Below are positions 23,625-32,551 of a stretch of DNA of 43,590 bases, one piece after another. The notes beneath the pieces were generated by a model. The model was not told where the DNA came from. It made no database searches and saw only the letters and a program-made list of their open reading frames with translations. Source of the DNA: CBDHDN01 sp965261585 (GTDB lineage: Bacteria; Pseudomonadota; Alphaproteobacteria; UBA6615); the NCBI GenBank assembly GCA_965261585.1, contig CBDHDN010000059.1, positions 1 through 43,590 of the forward strand. Reading direction: 5' to 3'. How positions within the stretch are numbered: the stretch's first letter is position 1; the number at the start of each line of letters is the position of its first letter. Both the position numbers and the translations under genes were made by a program.

Positions 23625-24701
23625 ATGATCATAGCCGCAAGCGGGGCACTGCCGTTGCCACCGCTGCTACGAGCATTGCGTTCAAACGGCGACGTCAACA
23701 TCCGCGTGGACAACAAAGAAGACGGCCAACGGCTTCGCATCGAGATCAAGGGCCACGACGGTGACGACGGCGATCGCCTTCGCATCAAGATCCGCCACGA
23801 CGAAGATGGCGAGCGCATCCGCATCAGAATTCGTCAGGACGACGATGATAGTGACGGGCTGCGTATCAGAATCGACCAGCGTGGGCCCGCTGGCGGCGGA
23901 CACCTCGACGGCCTGTTCGCGCGCGTCGACCGCAACGGCGACGGCCAGTTGTCGCGCGAGGAGTTCCGCCTGTTGCGTGGCGGCGGCGGCGATGCCCGGC
24001 CACCCGCCGAGCACCATCTGCTTCGCCCGGTCGATTTCACGAGCCCGACCGAGCCTGTCGTGCCGCCGGTCAAAGAGCGGCCGTTCGATCCACCGGTGGC
24101 GGACAACCGGCTTGCCGGCTTCCCGCAGGCCCTGGTGGCCAATCTCCTGGATCCCGAGGCGTTCGCGAACATCGACGTGGACAAGGACGGCGCGATCGAC
24201 GCCACCCAGTTGGCGACCGCGCTGAAGGACACGGAGCTTGCCGACATCGTCAAGGGCCTGTTTACCAGGCTCGACGCCGACGGCGACGGGCTGATCACGA
24301 AGGCGGAGGCCGACACGGCGCGCGAGCGCATCCTCGACCAGCTGGCCGAACGCGATCCGCGTTTGCACGTGCTCGACAAGCTGCTGGCGGCGGAGCCGTT
24401 CGAGCCAGCGCCACAGCCCGATAGCGGCCTGATTGGCCGGCAGGAGCTGATCGCCGCGATCCGCGATCTGGTTGCCACGCTCAACACGCTCGTCGAATCC
24501 TACTTCGGCGGCGACAACCAGGTGGCGGGCACCACGACGACCGGTCCGTTGGCGGTCTCGGCGAACTCGGCGCAAGCCAGCATCGTCGACGTGTTGCTCG
24601 AAGCCCAGGAGGAAAGCACCGCACCGGCGGACAGCGAGACGACCGAGGAGCCACCGGTCGCAGAAGAGGCGCCGGCCGGAGCGGAGGAACTGGCCGCCTA
24701 G
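23625..24701 (+). CDS. EF-hand protein with acidic beta-strand repeats
   Basis: A 358-residue protein with three EF-hand loops: 102-113 (DRNGDGQLSREE), 184-195 (DVDKDGAIDATQ, last position Gln instead of Glu) and 217-228 (DADGDGLITKAE). Before them, residues 24-84 hold five short strands, VNIRV, LRIEI, LRIKI, IRIRI and LRIRI, spaced 13-15 residues apart by Asp/Gly-rich links (DGDDGD, DDDDSDG). The C-terminus is rich in Glu, Ala and Pro. There is no clear signal peptide, though the first 20 residues are hydrophobic. AGGAGATCAAGGT precedes ATG 23625. It probably binds calcium. Its stop codon (TAG) now uses the TA target and the first G of an IS630 element. Confidence 0.82.
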   Translation: MIIAASGALPLPPLLRALRSNGDVNIRVDNKEDGQRLRIEIKGHDGDDGDRLRIKIRHDEDGERIRIRIRQDDDDSDGLRIRIDQRGPAGGGHLDGLFARVDRNGDGQLSREEFRLLRGGGGDARPPAEHHLLRPVDFTSPTEPVVPPVKERPFDPPVADNRLAGFPQALVANLLDPEAFANIDVDKDGAIDATQLATALKDTELADIVKGLFTRLDADGDGLITKAEADTARERILDQLAERDPRLHVLDKLLAAEPFEPAPQPDSGLIGRQELIAAIRDLVATLNTLVESYFGGDNQVAGTTTTGPLAVSANSAQASIVDVLLEAQEESTAPADSETTEEPPVAEEAPAGAEELAA

Positions 24702-25838
24702 TGCACTGACTCAGACAGAAGGTACAGGCAGGCGGTGAAGTTTGGCGAGGATGGTGTCTGCGGATTTGGTCCAGACGAAGGGCTTGGGATCATTGTTGTG
24801 CTCGTCAATGTAGCGGTTGATGGCGGCCTGGAGGTTGACTATCGAGTGGAAGGTGCCGCGCTTGCGCCGCCGGCGCGTGAGGACAGAGAAGAAGCCCTCG
24901 ACGGCGTTGAGCCAGGAGGCGGAGGTTGGGGTGAAGTGGAACACCCATCGGGGATGACGCGCCAGCCAGGCGCGGACCTTGGGATGCTTGTGGGCGGCGT
25001 AGTTGTCGAGGATGACGTGGATGACCTTGCCGGCCGGCACTTGGCGCTCGATCGCGCCGAGGAAGCGGATGAACTCCTGATGGCGATGTCGCTGCATGTT
25101 GCGGCCGATGACGGCGCCGTCGAGGACGCTGAGCGCGGCGAACAAGGTGGTCGTGCCGTTTCGCTTGTAGTCGTGGGTCATGGTGCCGCACTTGCCGGGT
25201 TTCATCGGCAGCCCTGGCTGGGTCCGGTCGAGGGCCTGGATCTGGCTTTTCTCATCGATCGACAGCACCACGGCATGGCTGGGCGGATCCATGTAGCGGC
25301 CGACGATGTCCTCGACCTTCTCGGCGAAGGCGGGGTCGTTGGAGCGCTTGAAGGTGCGGATGCGGTGCGGCTGCAAACGGTGGCCTTGCCAGATGCGCTG
25401 AACCGAGCGCAGGGAGATGCCGACGACCTCGGCCACCGCGCGGCCGGTCCAGTGGGTCGTCTCGCCCGGCGGCTCGGAGCAAGCCAGCGCCAACACTTGG
25501 GCCACGGTTGCCGTCGGCAGCGGCGGCGTGCCCGGCGGCCGGGTCTTGTCGCGCAACAGACCCTCGATGCCTTCCTCGGCGTAGCGCCGCTGCCAGCGCC
25601 AGACCGCCGGGCGGCTGACGCCGACGCGGCGCGCCACATCGAGAACCGGAAGTCGCTCCGCCGAATGCAACACGACCCGGGCCCGCTGAACGTGCTTCAA
25701 CGGCCGGCTACGATCACCGACGACGGCGGTCAGTCGCACGCGGTCATCGGCTCCTACAATCACACAGACTTCCTGAGCCATGATCGCAGAATCGCACGAT
25801 CACATGCCTTTGTGAATCCTATGTCTGCGTCAGTGCAC
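24701..25838 (-). mobile_element. IS630-family element, intact
   Basis: The element is 1138 bp. The terminal repeats begin GTGCACTGACTCAGACA (left) and GTGCACTGACGCAGACA (right, reverse strand). The TA duplications are 24699-24700 and 25839-25840. The left TA is part of the stop codon of the EF-hand gene, which the element's first G restores as TAG. It also separated that gene from the terminator at 25893. It carries one uninterrupted transposase gene and is the likely relative of the MITE at 11870. Confidence 0.94.
24711..25781 (-). CDS. IS630-family transposase
   Basis: A 356-residue Tc1/mariner-superfamily transposase in one frame. It has N-terminal helix-turn-helix segments (LPVLDVARRVGVSRPAVWRW, then VAEVVGISLRSVQRIWQ), then the catalytic triad: VVLSIDEKSQIQALDR near residue 177, VIHVILDNYAAHKHPKV near 268 and SWLNAVEGFFSVLTRR with the glutamate near 305. 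Length and motifs are complete, so it is probably active. The start is ATG 25781. Confidence 0.94.
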   Translation of the reverse strand: MAQEVCVIVGADDRVRLTAVVGDRSRPLKHVQRARVVLHSAERLPVLDVARRVGVSRPAVWRWQRRYAEEGIEGLLRDKTRPPGTPPLPTATVAQVLALACSEPPGETTHWTGRAVAEVVGISLRSVQRIWQGHRLQPHRIRTFKRSNDPAFAEKVEDIVGRYMDPPSHAVVLSIDEKSQIQALDRTQPGLPMKPGKCGTMTHDYKRNGTTTLFAALSVLDGAVIGRNMQRHRHQEFIRFLGAIERQVPAGKVIHVILDNYAAHKHPKVRAWLARHPRWVFHFTPTSASWLNAVEGFFSVLTRRRRKRGTFHSIVNLQAAINRYIDEHNNDPKPFVWTKSADTILAKLHRLPVPSV

Positions 25839-25892
25839 TAGCCACCGACCCGCGGCGTGAACAGCCGCATGCAACGACACTCGAAAAAGCGC

Positions 25893-25930
25893 GCGCCGCC
25901 CGCAGAACCGCGGGCGGCCGCTCTCTTTTC
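25893..25930 (+). terminator. Rho-independent-type terminator, displaced from its gene
   Basis: GCCGCCCGC (25893-25901) pairs with GCGGGCGGC (25908-25916) around a six-base loop, followed by CGCTCTCTTTT. Before the IS630 insertion it lay about 55 bases after the EF-hand gene stop and probably ended that transcript. Confidence 0.6.
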
Positions 25931-25980
25931 AGGTGAGAATTCCGGGGATAGAGGTTCCGGGGGAAGTTCCGAGGTGTCGA

Positions 25981-26903
25981 TTGATTGAACGACAGCATCG
26001 CGTATTGATCCTCGGCCTGATGGCCGGCGTGCTCTCTTCGGGTGCCGGCATGGCGCAGACGGCGCCCACCTGGACCGACATCGGCGCGCTGTTCGCGGAG
26101 CAATGCACGATTTGCCATTCAGGCCCGGATGCACCGCTGGGGCTGCACCTCGACACCCTTCAAGGCGCTCTCGACGGCGGCGTGAACGGCCCGTCCTGCG
26201 GGCCGGCGCCCCCGACGGCAGCGAGCTGGTGCGCCCCATCCGTGGTCAGAGCGCGCCGCGCATGCCGCTCACCGGCCCGCCGTTCCTCAGTCTTGCCGAG
26301 CTCGCGGCCGTGGAGCGTTGGGTCGCAAACGGGCTCCCGTCCGGTCAGGCTGCCGGTGCCCCGCCGGCTCGGCAGCAGCTCCCGCGGCCTGGCCCAGGCG
26401 ACCCCATCACCTTTGCCCATGTCGCGCCGATTTTCCTCAAGCGTTGCGCCAAGTGCCACAAGTACGACGGCACGATGGGCGCTCCGCCCGAAGGGCTTCG
26501 CCTCGACAGCTACGCCAACATCATGCGCAGCGGGGAGCGCATCGCAGTGCTGCCGGGCAATGCCGGCCTCAGCGAGCTCGTTCGCCGGATCGCGGGCACG
26601 GCGCGGCCGCGCACGCCGTTCGACGGACCGCCCTGGCTGAACGCCGAGGACATCGAGTTGCTGCGCCGGTGGGTCGTACAAAGTGCTGCGAATGTGGCGG
26701 GCGAGCGCGCCCCGATACCGGCCGGTCGCCCGGTCCGTCTCCGCGGCATTCTGACGGGGCATTGGGCGCTCGACGGCGCGCCTTTTATCGTTGATGGCGG
26801 AACCAGGCTGCGAAAGCCGCCCGCGGCCGGCGAAGCGGCCGAGCTACGCGGTGTCTTCACCCCCGACGGATCGGTGCGCGCCACCCGTCTGCGCCGACGC
26901 TGA
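25981..26903 (+). pseudogene. Exported cytochrome-c-type protein with two CxxCH sites, frameshifted
   Basis: The first part reads as a signal peptide (VLILGLMAGVLSSGAGMA, cleavage near QTAPTW) followed by the haem site CTICH (LFAEQCTICHSGPDAPLGLH). Near 26193 one base appears missing; the second frame continues VLRAGAPDGSELVRPIRGQ, PPFLSLAELAAVERWVANG, a second haem site CAKCH, and a C-terminal beta domain resembling DUF5666 (LRGILTGHWALDGAPFIVDG). It would be a periplasmic electron carrier or a protein of the planctomycete-type cytochrome class. The start is uncertain (TTG 25981 chosen). Repairing one base restores about 307 codons, so an assembly error is possible. Confidence 0.75.
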
Positions 26904-26956
26904 TGGTTCGATGCTGACGGATTGGGTGCCAAGCCCGGCGCCAGGCTGGTGCTCCA

Positions 26957-27541
26957 TCAGCGCAGGCCGTCCTCGCCCTTGACGTCGTCAGCCGACAGGC
27001 CGCCGACGCGGGCGTGAATGCGGCCGCCGGTGCCCATCGCCAGGGCATAGACCACCTCGTCCGCGCGCGGCGCGTCATGGACGCCGACCTCAGCCACGAT
27101 GAAATGGCTGCGCACATACGCGGCGTTGACGTGGCCAAGCGGGACCATCAGCCGCGCGCCGACCGCGCCGATCATCTTGCACGAAGGGACGATTGCCTTG
27201 GTGCCGCCGAGGACCTCGCGCATGCCCCAGCCGCCGGGCTCATGCCACAAGGCGCCATGCTCGAGCTCGCCGGCCCCACCGACGATGGCACCTTTGCCGT
27301 AGGCCTGGATCCGGGCGGGGCTGTTGCCGAGAGCGGCCACGAGCTTGCCCGCGAGGTCACACCCGAGTTCCTTGAGCTCGGCCATGAACGGCAGCAGCTC
27401 GGGCTCATGGCGGCCAGCAAAGGGGTGCTTGAGCACGGCGGCGATCGTTCCGATGACGAGTGGCTCGCTCGGCACCGGGCCGCCCTCGTGACGCGTCTCT
27501 TCGACGCTCGTCACGGTCTTGCGAATCTCGATAAGCGTCAT
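26957..27541 (-). CDS. AA_synth family protein (PF06684-type)
   Basis: A 194-residue protein beginning IEIRKTVTSVEETRHEGGP, followed by HPFAGRHEPELLPFMAELKE and AYGKGAIVGGAGELEHGALWH. These are the features of the family annotated as amino acid synthesis (AA_synth). Its reaction is not established; members often lie beside amidohydrolase or transporter genes. Start ATG 27541 has AAGGGG upstream. An ISa element ends only 39 bases before the start, so the native promoter has probably been cut off and expression may now depend on the IS. Confidence 0.8.
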   Translation of the reverse strand: MTLIEIRKTVTSVEETRHEGGPVPSEPLVIGTIAAVLKHPFAGRHEPELLPFMAELKELGCDLAGKLVAALGNSPARIQAYGKGAIVGGAGELEHGALWHEPGGWGMREVLGGTKAIVPSCKMIGAVGARLMVPLGHVNAAYVRSHFIVAEVGVHDAPRADEVVYALAMGTGGRIHARVGGLSADDVKGEDGLR

Positions 27542-27580
27542 GCCGCGGCCCCTTGCCTTTGCCCTTCGCTGCGAGGTTAG

Positions 27581-29184
27581 CCTGGAAGATTCACGAAAGG
27601 CACCGCCGAACTCCCAATATCCGTTATGATTCAATTGCCTAGATCGGATCAAACGCAGGAGCCCGGCGGTGACGAATTGTACCCCTGAGACGGTGCTGTT
27701 TCCAGTCTGCCGCAAGCGGCGGATCGAGGCGGCGTTTGACGGCGGCGATGTGACGAGCAACGGCGGCGTGCTGCTGTTACGCCAGGCGGACCGGCGGTTG
27801 GGTCTGACGGCGGCGGTGGCGCGTCGGCTCGGCGACAGGCGCCAGCGCGGCAAGGTCAGGCATCGCTTCGTCGACATGCTGCGCCAGCGGGTGTTCGCGA
27901 TCGCGCTGGGCTATGAGGATCTGAACGATCACACCGAGCTGCGCCACGATGTGGCGGTGCAGACGGCGACGGGGCAGGACCGGGCGCTGGCCAGCGCGCC
28001 GCCGCTGTGCCGCTTCGAGAACCAGGCCGAGGCGAGCTGGGCGTGGGCGATCCACGAGGTCCTGGCGGATGCCTTCATCGCCGCGCATGGTGATCCGCCA
28101 GCCGAGATCGTGCTCGACTTCGCTGCCACGGACGACCCGGTTCACGGCCATCAAGAAGGCCGGTTCTTCCATGGCTACTACGACCACTACTGCTTCCTGC
28201 CGCTTTACGTGTTCGCCGGCGATCATCTGCTGGCGGCCTACCTGCGACGCTCGGACATCGACCCGGCGAAGCATGCCGGTGCAGTGCTGAAGCTGCTGGT
28301 GCGGCGGCTGCGCCTGGCCTGGCCCGCCGTGCGCATCATCGTGCGGGCGGACTCCGGCTTCTGCCGCTGGCGCATGCTGTCGTGGTGCGAGCGTCACGGC
28401 GTCGACTACATCATCGGCCTGGCCAGGAACAAGCGGCTGGAGGCGCTGGCGGCGCCCGTGATGGCCCAGGCGCGCGCACTGTTCGCCACGACCGGCGACA
28501 AGCAACGGCACTTCGCCGAACTCCGCTATGGCGCCGGGACGTGGAACCGCGAGCGGCGCGTCATCGCGCGCCTCGAACACACCGCCCGCGGCGCCAACCC
28601 GCGCTTCGTGGTGACCAGCCTCGCCGGTGACGGCATGGCGCTCTACGACATGCTCTACTGTGCCCGCGGCGACATGGAGAACCGCATCAAGGAGCAGTTC
28701 GAGCTGTTCTCTGACCGCACCTCGGCCCATCGCTGGTGGCCGAACCAGTTCCGCCTGCTCCTGGCCAGTCTCGCCTACGTGCTGATGACGGCGATCCGGC
28801 GCTTCGGCCTCGCCGGCACCGAGGCCGCCCGCGCCCAGGTTGGCACGATCCGCCTGCGCTTGCTCAAGATCGGCGCCGTCGTCATCCGCAACACCCGTCG
28901 GGTCCGCTTCCTGCTCTCCTCGGCCTGTCCCGATCAGGCCCTGTTCACACTGGTCGCCACCAGGCTCGAACCAGGATAGCGGCCGCCCCTTCGGTCCCTT
29001 ACACGATCCCAATGCCGTGCCGCGGCAACCAGTAAACGCGACCGCACGCCGCCACCAAACACCGTAATGCTTCGCTCCTGCACCGCGGCCATGAACCCCG
29101 GTCAAAACCCGTCCCAATTCGCCTCATTCGAGACAGATGACCGGCCCAACAGGACACAATCATTCGCATCATGAAATATCCGGG
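27581..29184 (+). mobile_element. IS1380-family ISa, full-length copy
   Basis: The element is 1604 bp with tips CCTGGAAGATTCACGA (left) and CCCGGATATTTCATGA (right, reverse strand), flanked by the 4-bp duplication TTAG (27577-27580 and 29185-29188). It has one intact transposase gene and is the parent type of the 1052-bp deleted copy at 749-1800. Confidence 0.95.
27669..28979 (+). CDS. IS1380-family transposase (ISa)
   Basis: A 436-residue transposase with the usual IS1380 layout: RRIEAAFDGGDVTSNGGVLL at the N-terminus, GYEDLNDHTELRHD near 85, the acidic motif VLDFAATDDPVHGHQEGRFF near 150, IIVRADSGFCRWRM near 225, and GDMENRIKEQFELFSDRTSA near 340 with the glutamate. It starts with GTG 27669. 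Frame and length are complete, so it could act on both ISa copies. Confidence 0.95.
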   Translation: MTNCTPETVLFPVCRKRRIEAAFDGGDVTSNGGVLLLRQADRRLGLTAAVARRLGDRRQRGKVRHRFVDMLRQRVFAIALGYEDLNDHTELRHDVAVQTATGQDRALASAPPLCRFENQAEASWAWAIHEVLADAFIAAHGDPPAEIVLDFAATDDPVHGHQEGRFFHGYYDHYCFLPLYVFAGDHLLAAYLRRSDIDPAKHAGAVLKLLVRRLRLAWPAVRIIVRADSGFCRWRMLSWCERHGVDYIIGLARNKRLEALAAPVMAQARALFATTGDKQRHFAELRYGAGTWNRERRVIARLEHTARGANPRFVVTSLAGDGMALYDMLYCARGDMENRIKEQFELFSDRTSAHRWWPNQFRLLLASLAYVLMTAIRRFGLAGTEAARAQVGTIRLRLLKIGAVVIRNTRRVRFLLSSACPDQALFTLVATRLEPG

Positions 29185-29266
29185 TTAGTCCGCTTGGGCC
29201 GGCAGGGGAATCGCAAATCGCCCGGCGAGCCAGCGCTCGTCGAGAAAAAACAAAAACTACAAGCGC

Positions 29267-29683
29267 TTAGGAGCGGACCGCGAGAAAGTAGCCGATTGCC
29301 AGGATCGTGCCCAGTACGAGCAGGGTGGCGACCGCGAAGTTGACGCCAGGGTCGCGCTTGACCGGCGCCGCGACATGGCCGCGGGGCCTGAAGTCAGTCT
29401 CCTTCGGCGGCGACGTCGGTCGCCGCGCGGCAGGCCGCGGTCCTGGCCGCCGCGCCGCTGGCTGGCCGCCATCCGACTTGTTGTGGCGAAAGACGATCTT
29501 CGTCGCCGTGTGCTGAGTGTCCTCGTCGTATACTTCCTCCACGACACGGACGCTGGGGCAGTGCTTGCTTTTTTCGAACACGCGAGCGGATTCCATAGCC
29601 GATTCACGGTCATTGGCGATCGAGTCGATCCGCCAATCACCGCGCTGGTAGACCTGGACCTCGTATGAGACTAGCTTTCCCAA
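29267..29683 (-). CDS. Conserved hypothetical protein with C-terminal membrane anchor
   Basis: A 138-residue protein. The N-terminal ~65 residues (VSYEVQVYQRGDWRIDSIAN, ARVFEKSKHCPSVRVVEEVY) form a compact alpha/beta-looking domain. A Pro/Arg-rich linker (RRPGPRPAARRPTSPP) follows, and then a single hydrophobic segment near residues 115-135 (NFAVATLLVLGTILAIGYFL). This suggests a cytoplasmic domain tethered to the inner membrane by its tail. I do not know a function. Downstream on the minus strand is a T-rich stretch that could aid termination. The 233 bases to the reductase gene (29684-29916) hold nothing I can assign. Confidence 0.75.
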   Translation of the reverse strand: MGKLVSYEVQVYQRGDWRIDSIANDRESAMESARVFEKSKHCPSVRVVEEVYDEDTQHTATKIVFRHNKSDGGQPAARRPGPRPAARRPTSPPKETDFRPRGHVAAPVKRDPGVNFAVATLLVLGTILAIGYFLAVRS

Positions 29684-29916
29684 ACCGATCCCCGCACAGG
29701 CGTCGTCCTATTCTGCTGATTGTCGGCAGCGGCCGCTAAAATACCGTTACTGGACAATCGGGCGTTCTTTTCATATGCGTTTTCAACGCGTTATGAGACA
29801 TTACAGACGCAGGACGTTCTTCCAAGACGGCCCGTCAGACAGCGCACCGAAGCGAGCTTTGGGCGGCTAACCCTGCAGCGACCGCCACATGCGCCTGTCG
29901 CGCGCCGCGGTCCGGA

Positions 29917-30936
29917 CTATTGCGCCGGCACCCCGGTCATCGTCGAGTACTCGAAATGCAGTTCTTCGTTCGGGTAGACCAGCGCGAAGGCGGCGCGCGC
30001 CGCCATTGCCGCCTCGGAGAAGCCAGCCAGGATCAGCTTCAGCTTGCCGGGATAGCGGACTATATCGCCGATCGCGAAAATGCCCGCCGTGTTCGTCTCA
30101 CAAGTCGCCGGGTCGACCACGATATGGTTGTGGTCCAGGCTCAACCCCCACCGCGCGATCGGGCCGAGCTCCATGGCCAGGCCGAAAAACGCCAACAGGA
30201 CATCGGCCTCCAGCCGGCGGGTCTCGCCATCCAGCGAACGCGCGATCACGGCGTCCAGCCGCCCGTCGTGGCCCTCCAGCCCGGCCAACTGGTATGGCGT
30301 CACCAGATCGATCACGCCGCGGTCGGCAAGCGCGCGCAGCTTTGTGACGTTGTCTGGCGCGGCGCGAAATTTGTCGCGACGATGAACCACGGCTACGTGT
30401 GAGGCCACGTCGGCGAGGCTCAGCGCCCAGTCGACCGCGCTGTCGCCACCGCCGCCGATGACGACCCGCCTGCCCTGCAGCTCCGCCCGTCGGGTCACCA
30501 GATAGCGCACGGCGCCGCTGGCCTCGTAAGCCTCGATGCCCGGCAGCGGCGGCCGGTTCGGGCCGAAGGCGCCGCAGCCGGCCGCGATCATGATGGCCTC
30601 GCAGTCGACGCGCGCGCCGGTCGAGGTTTCCAGCCGCCACCGATTGCCGGCCCGCGTCAGCCGCTCGACGCACTGCCCAAGGAGGTAATGGGGCATGAAT
30701 GGCGCGGCCTGCTCGGCAAGCCGCTCGATCAGCTCGCCGGCGTCGATCCGCGGGTACGCCGGAATGTCGTAGATCGGCTTTTCCGGATAGAGCGCGGCAC
30801 ATTGCCCGCCGATCGCGTCGAGAGTGTCGACGACATGGCAGCGCATACGAAGCATGCCGCACTCGAAGACCGCGAAGAGCCCAACAGGACCGGCCCCGAT
30901 GATGCAGACATCGGTCGATGTGACGGTGTCGGGCAT
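29917..30936 (-). CDS. Ferredoxin/flavodoxin-NADP reductase, thioredoxin-reductase-like
   Basis: A 339-residue FAD enzyme of the YumC/TrxR-like FNR class. It shows the FAD-binding CIIGAGPVGLFAVFECGM at the start, IGGQCAALYPEKPIYDIPAY (no redox-active CxxC, which separates it from true thioredoxin reductases), the NADPH-binding VIGGGGDSAVDWALSL near residue 160, and the C-terminal FAD segment GIFAIGDIVRYPGKLKLILA. It transfers electrons between NADPH and ferredoxin or flavodoxin. ATG 30936 gives the family-like start MPDTVTSTDVCIIG. The 236 bases up to ISx copy B (30937-31172) hold nothing I recognise. Confidence 0.9.
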   Translation of the reverse strand: MPDTVTSTDVCIIGAGPVGLFAVFECGMLRMRCHVVDTLDAIGGQCAALYPEKPIYDIPAYPRIDAGELIERLAEQAAPFMPHYLLGQCVERLTRAGNRWRLETSTGARVDCEAIMIAAGCGAFGPNRPPLPGIEAYEASGAVRYLVTRRAELQGRRVVIGGGGDSAVDWALSLADVASHVAVVHRRDKFRAAPDNVTKLRALADRGVIDLVTPYQLAGLEGHDGRLDAVIARSLDGETRRLEADVLLAFFGLAMELGPIARWGLSLDHNHIVVDPATCETNTAGIFAIGDIVRYPGKLKLILAGFSEAAMAARAAFALVYPNEELHFEYSTMTGVPAQ

Positions 30937-31238
30937 GGTCCTTCGCCTGGGCATGCTGGGACGGTTCGCCTACCTAGGCCAGATCAAACGGGCGGGCAAG
31001 ATGCTCACGGCGATCCTCCGGGCCCGGACGCCGACCGCACGCAGTCGGCGCCGTCACATCCTTTATCTGGGCGACAAGCGCCGTTCGGCTGCTCATCCAG
31101 CCAAATCGCCGGCCACCGGGGCCAATCGGTGCGCAAACGCCTCACAATCGGCGGGTTCGACGCTGTACGGCTTGAGTCGGACCCGATTTCCTTGGACACA
31201 GAATTGGCTTAATCGAAGTGTCCAAGGAGGACCGGAAC

Positions 31239-31649
31239 ATGACCGATAATTTTGAGAAGAAAGTTGCTGTTGATGGGCCTGTGGTAAATGCGGGCGAGCT
31301 TGGCTCGTCCACGTTTTCCCCAGGCCAGGCTTTGCCGGCAGGCCCGCTGGGACTTGGCCAGCGATGGACGGTGGCGCGCAAGCGTGAGGTCGTTCTGCGG
31401 CTTTTGCGTGACGAGCCGGTGCAACTTCTGTCGCGCCAGTTGGGCGTAGAGATCTTCCGGCTCGAGCAGTGGCGTGAGAAAGCGATCGGCGGGATCGACG
31501 CCTCGCTCAAGCAACGCAAGGGCGATCCGGTGCAGGCGGAACTGGATAGCGCCATGAAGCGGATCGGAGAGTTGACCATGCAGGTGGAACTGCTGGAGGC
31601 CAAGACGGAGACCTTCGGCCCTTTGGGGCGGCGGAGGTCGCGGCGATGA
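31239..31649 (+). CDS. ISx copy B OrfA, DNA-binding protein
   Basis: A 136-residue OrfA with a helix-turn-helix region (KREVVLRLLRDEPVQLLSRQ, then LGVEIFRLEQWREK) and a C-terminal heptad stretch (KRIGELTMQVELLEAK). It differs from copy A by at least one residue (VARKREV against VERKREV). ATG 31239 has AAGGAGGA upstream. Its TGA overlaps the OrfB ATG (ATGA at 31646-31649), so the two are probably made by translational coupling. Confidence 0.86.
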   Translation: MTDNFEKKVAVDGPVVNAGELGSSTFSPGQALPAGPLGLGQRWTVARKREVVLRLLRDEPVQLLSRQLGVEIFRLEQWREKAIGGIDASLKQRKGDPVQAELDSAMKRIGELTMQVELLEAKTETFGPLGRRRSRR

Positions 31650-32551
31650 GTGCCGCCACCTCGCCCGGCACGGGTCTGGCCTACGGCCTGCGGCGGGTCT
31701 GCGCCGCCTGGGGCATGGCCCGCTCCTCGTTCTACGCCATGACCTCCGGCCAGCACGCCGAGCCGCCGCCGGCAAAGCGTCGGGGACCGAAGCCCGCGAT
31801 CTCGGACCAGGCGCTGCTGGTGGCGATCGAAGCCGACCTGGAGGCATTGCCCTGGGAGGGCGAGGGCTACCGCAAGGTCTGGGCTCGGCTTCGGGTCTGT
31901 CGCGACATCCGGGTTGCCCGCAAGCGGGTGCTCCGCCTGATGCGCGAGAACAATCTGCTCTCGCCCCATCGCTGCCGCCGCCGTGGCGGCAATCCCCATG
32001 ACGGTGAGATCATCACTCATGCCCCGAACCTCATGTGGGGCACCGATGGCGTTCGGGTGTTCACGGTGGACGACGGCTGGGGCTGGATCTTCACCGCAGT
32101 CGAGCATTGGAACGCCGAGTGTGTCGGCTGGCATGTCTGCAAGCGCGGCGACCGCTTCGCCGCCCTGCAGCCTATCTCCATGGGGCTTGGCGGGCTGTAT
32201 GGCTCGACCGCGGCCGGCGCGGCTCGGGGGCTGGCCTTGCGGATGGATCACGGCTCCCAGTATCTGTCGGACCACTTCACCAACCAGATCAAGTTCTGGG
32301 GCATCCAGCCGTCCTACGCCTTCGTCGCCGAGCCCCAGACCAACGGCGTCGCCGAGCGGTTCAATCGCACGCTGAAGGAACAGATCATCCATGGTCGCAT
32401 CTACCGCAACATCGCGGAGCTGCGGGACGCCGTCCGCGACTTCGTCGAACTCTACAATGCCCAGTGGATCGTCGAAAAGAACGGCCACCTGAGCCCCGCT
32501 CAAGCTCGTCAGGCGTGGCACGCCGCGATCTCAATCAGGCCCGCCGCGTGA
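31646..32551 (+). CDS. ISx copy B OrfB, integrase-core transposase
   Basis: A 301-residue DDE transposase with WGTDGVRVF, MDHGSQYLSDHF and NGVAERFNRTLKEQ as the catalytic motifs, preceded by a second DNA-binding segment (VLRLMRENNLL). Together with OrfA it fills the element. The domain order is IS3-like, but the TG...CA tips with 14-bp duplications are reminiscent of IS481-type elements. As the only copy with undamaged ends it is the one most likely to be mobile. Confidence 0.93.
   Translation: MSAATSPGTGLAYGLRRVCAAWGMARSSFYAMTSGQHAEPPPAKRRGPKPAISDQALLVAIEADLEALPWEGEGYRKVWARLRVCRDIRVARKRVLRLMRENNLLSPHRCRRRGGNPHDGEIITHAPNLMWGTDGVRVFTVDDGWGWIFTAVEHWNAECVGWHVCKRGDRFAALQPISMGLGGLYGSTAAGAARGLALRMDHGSQYLSDHFTNQIKFWGIQPSYAFVAEPQTNGVAERFNRTLKEQIIHGRIYRNIAELRDAVRDFVELYNAQWIVEKNGHLSPAQARQAWHAAISIRPAA

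Noticed and set aside
29684..29916. Search for a tRNA or small RNA in this gap
   Set aside because: No cloverleaf, no CCA-like end and no T-loop consensus were found. AACGCGTT is only a short palindrome.
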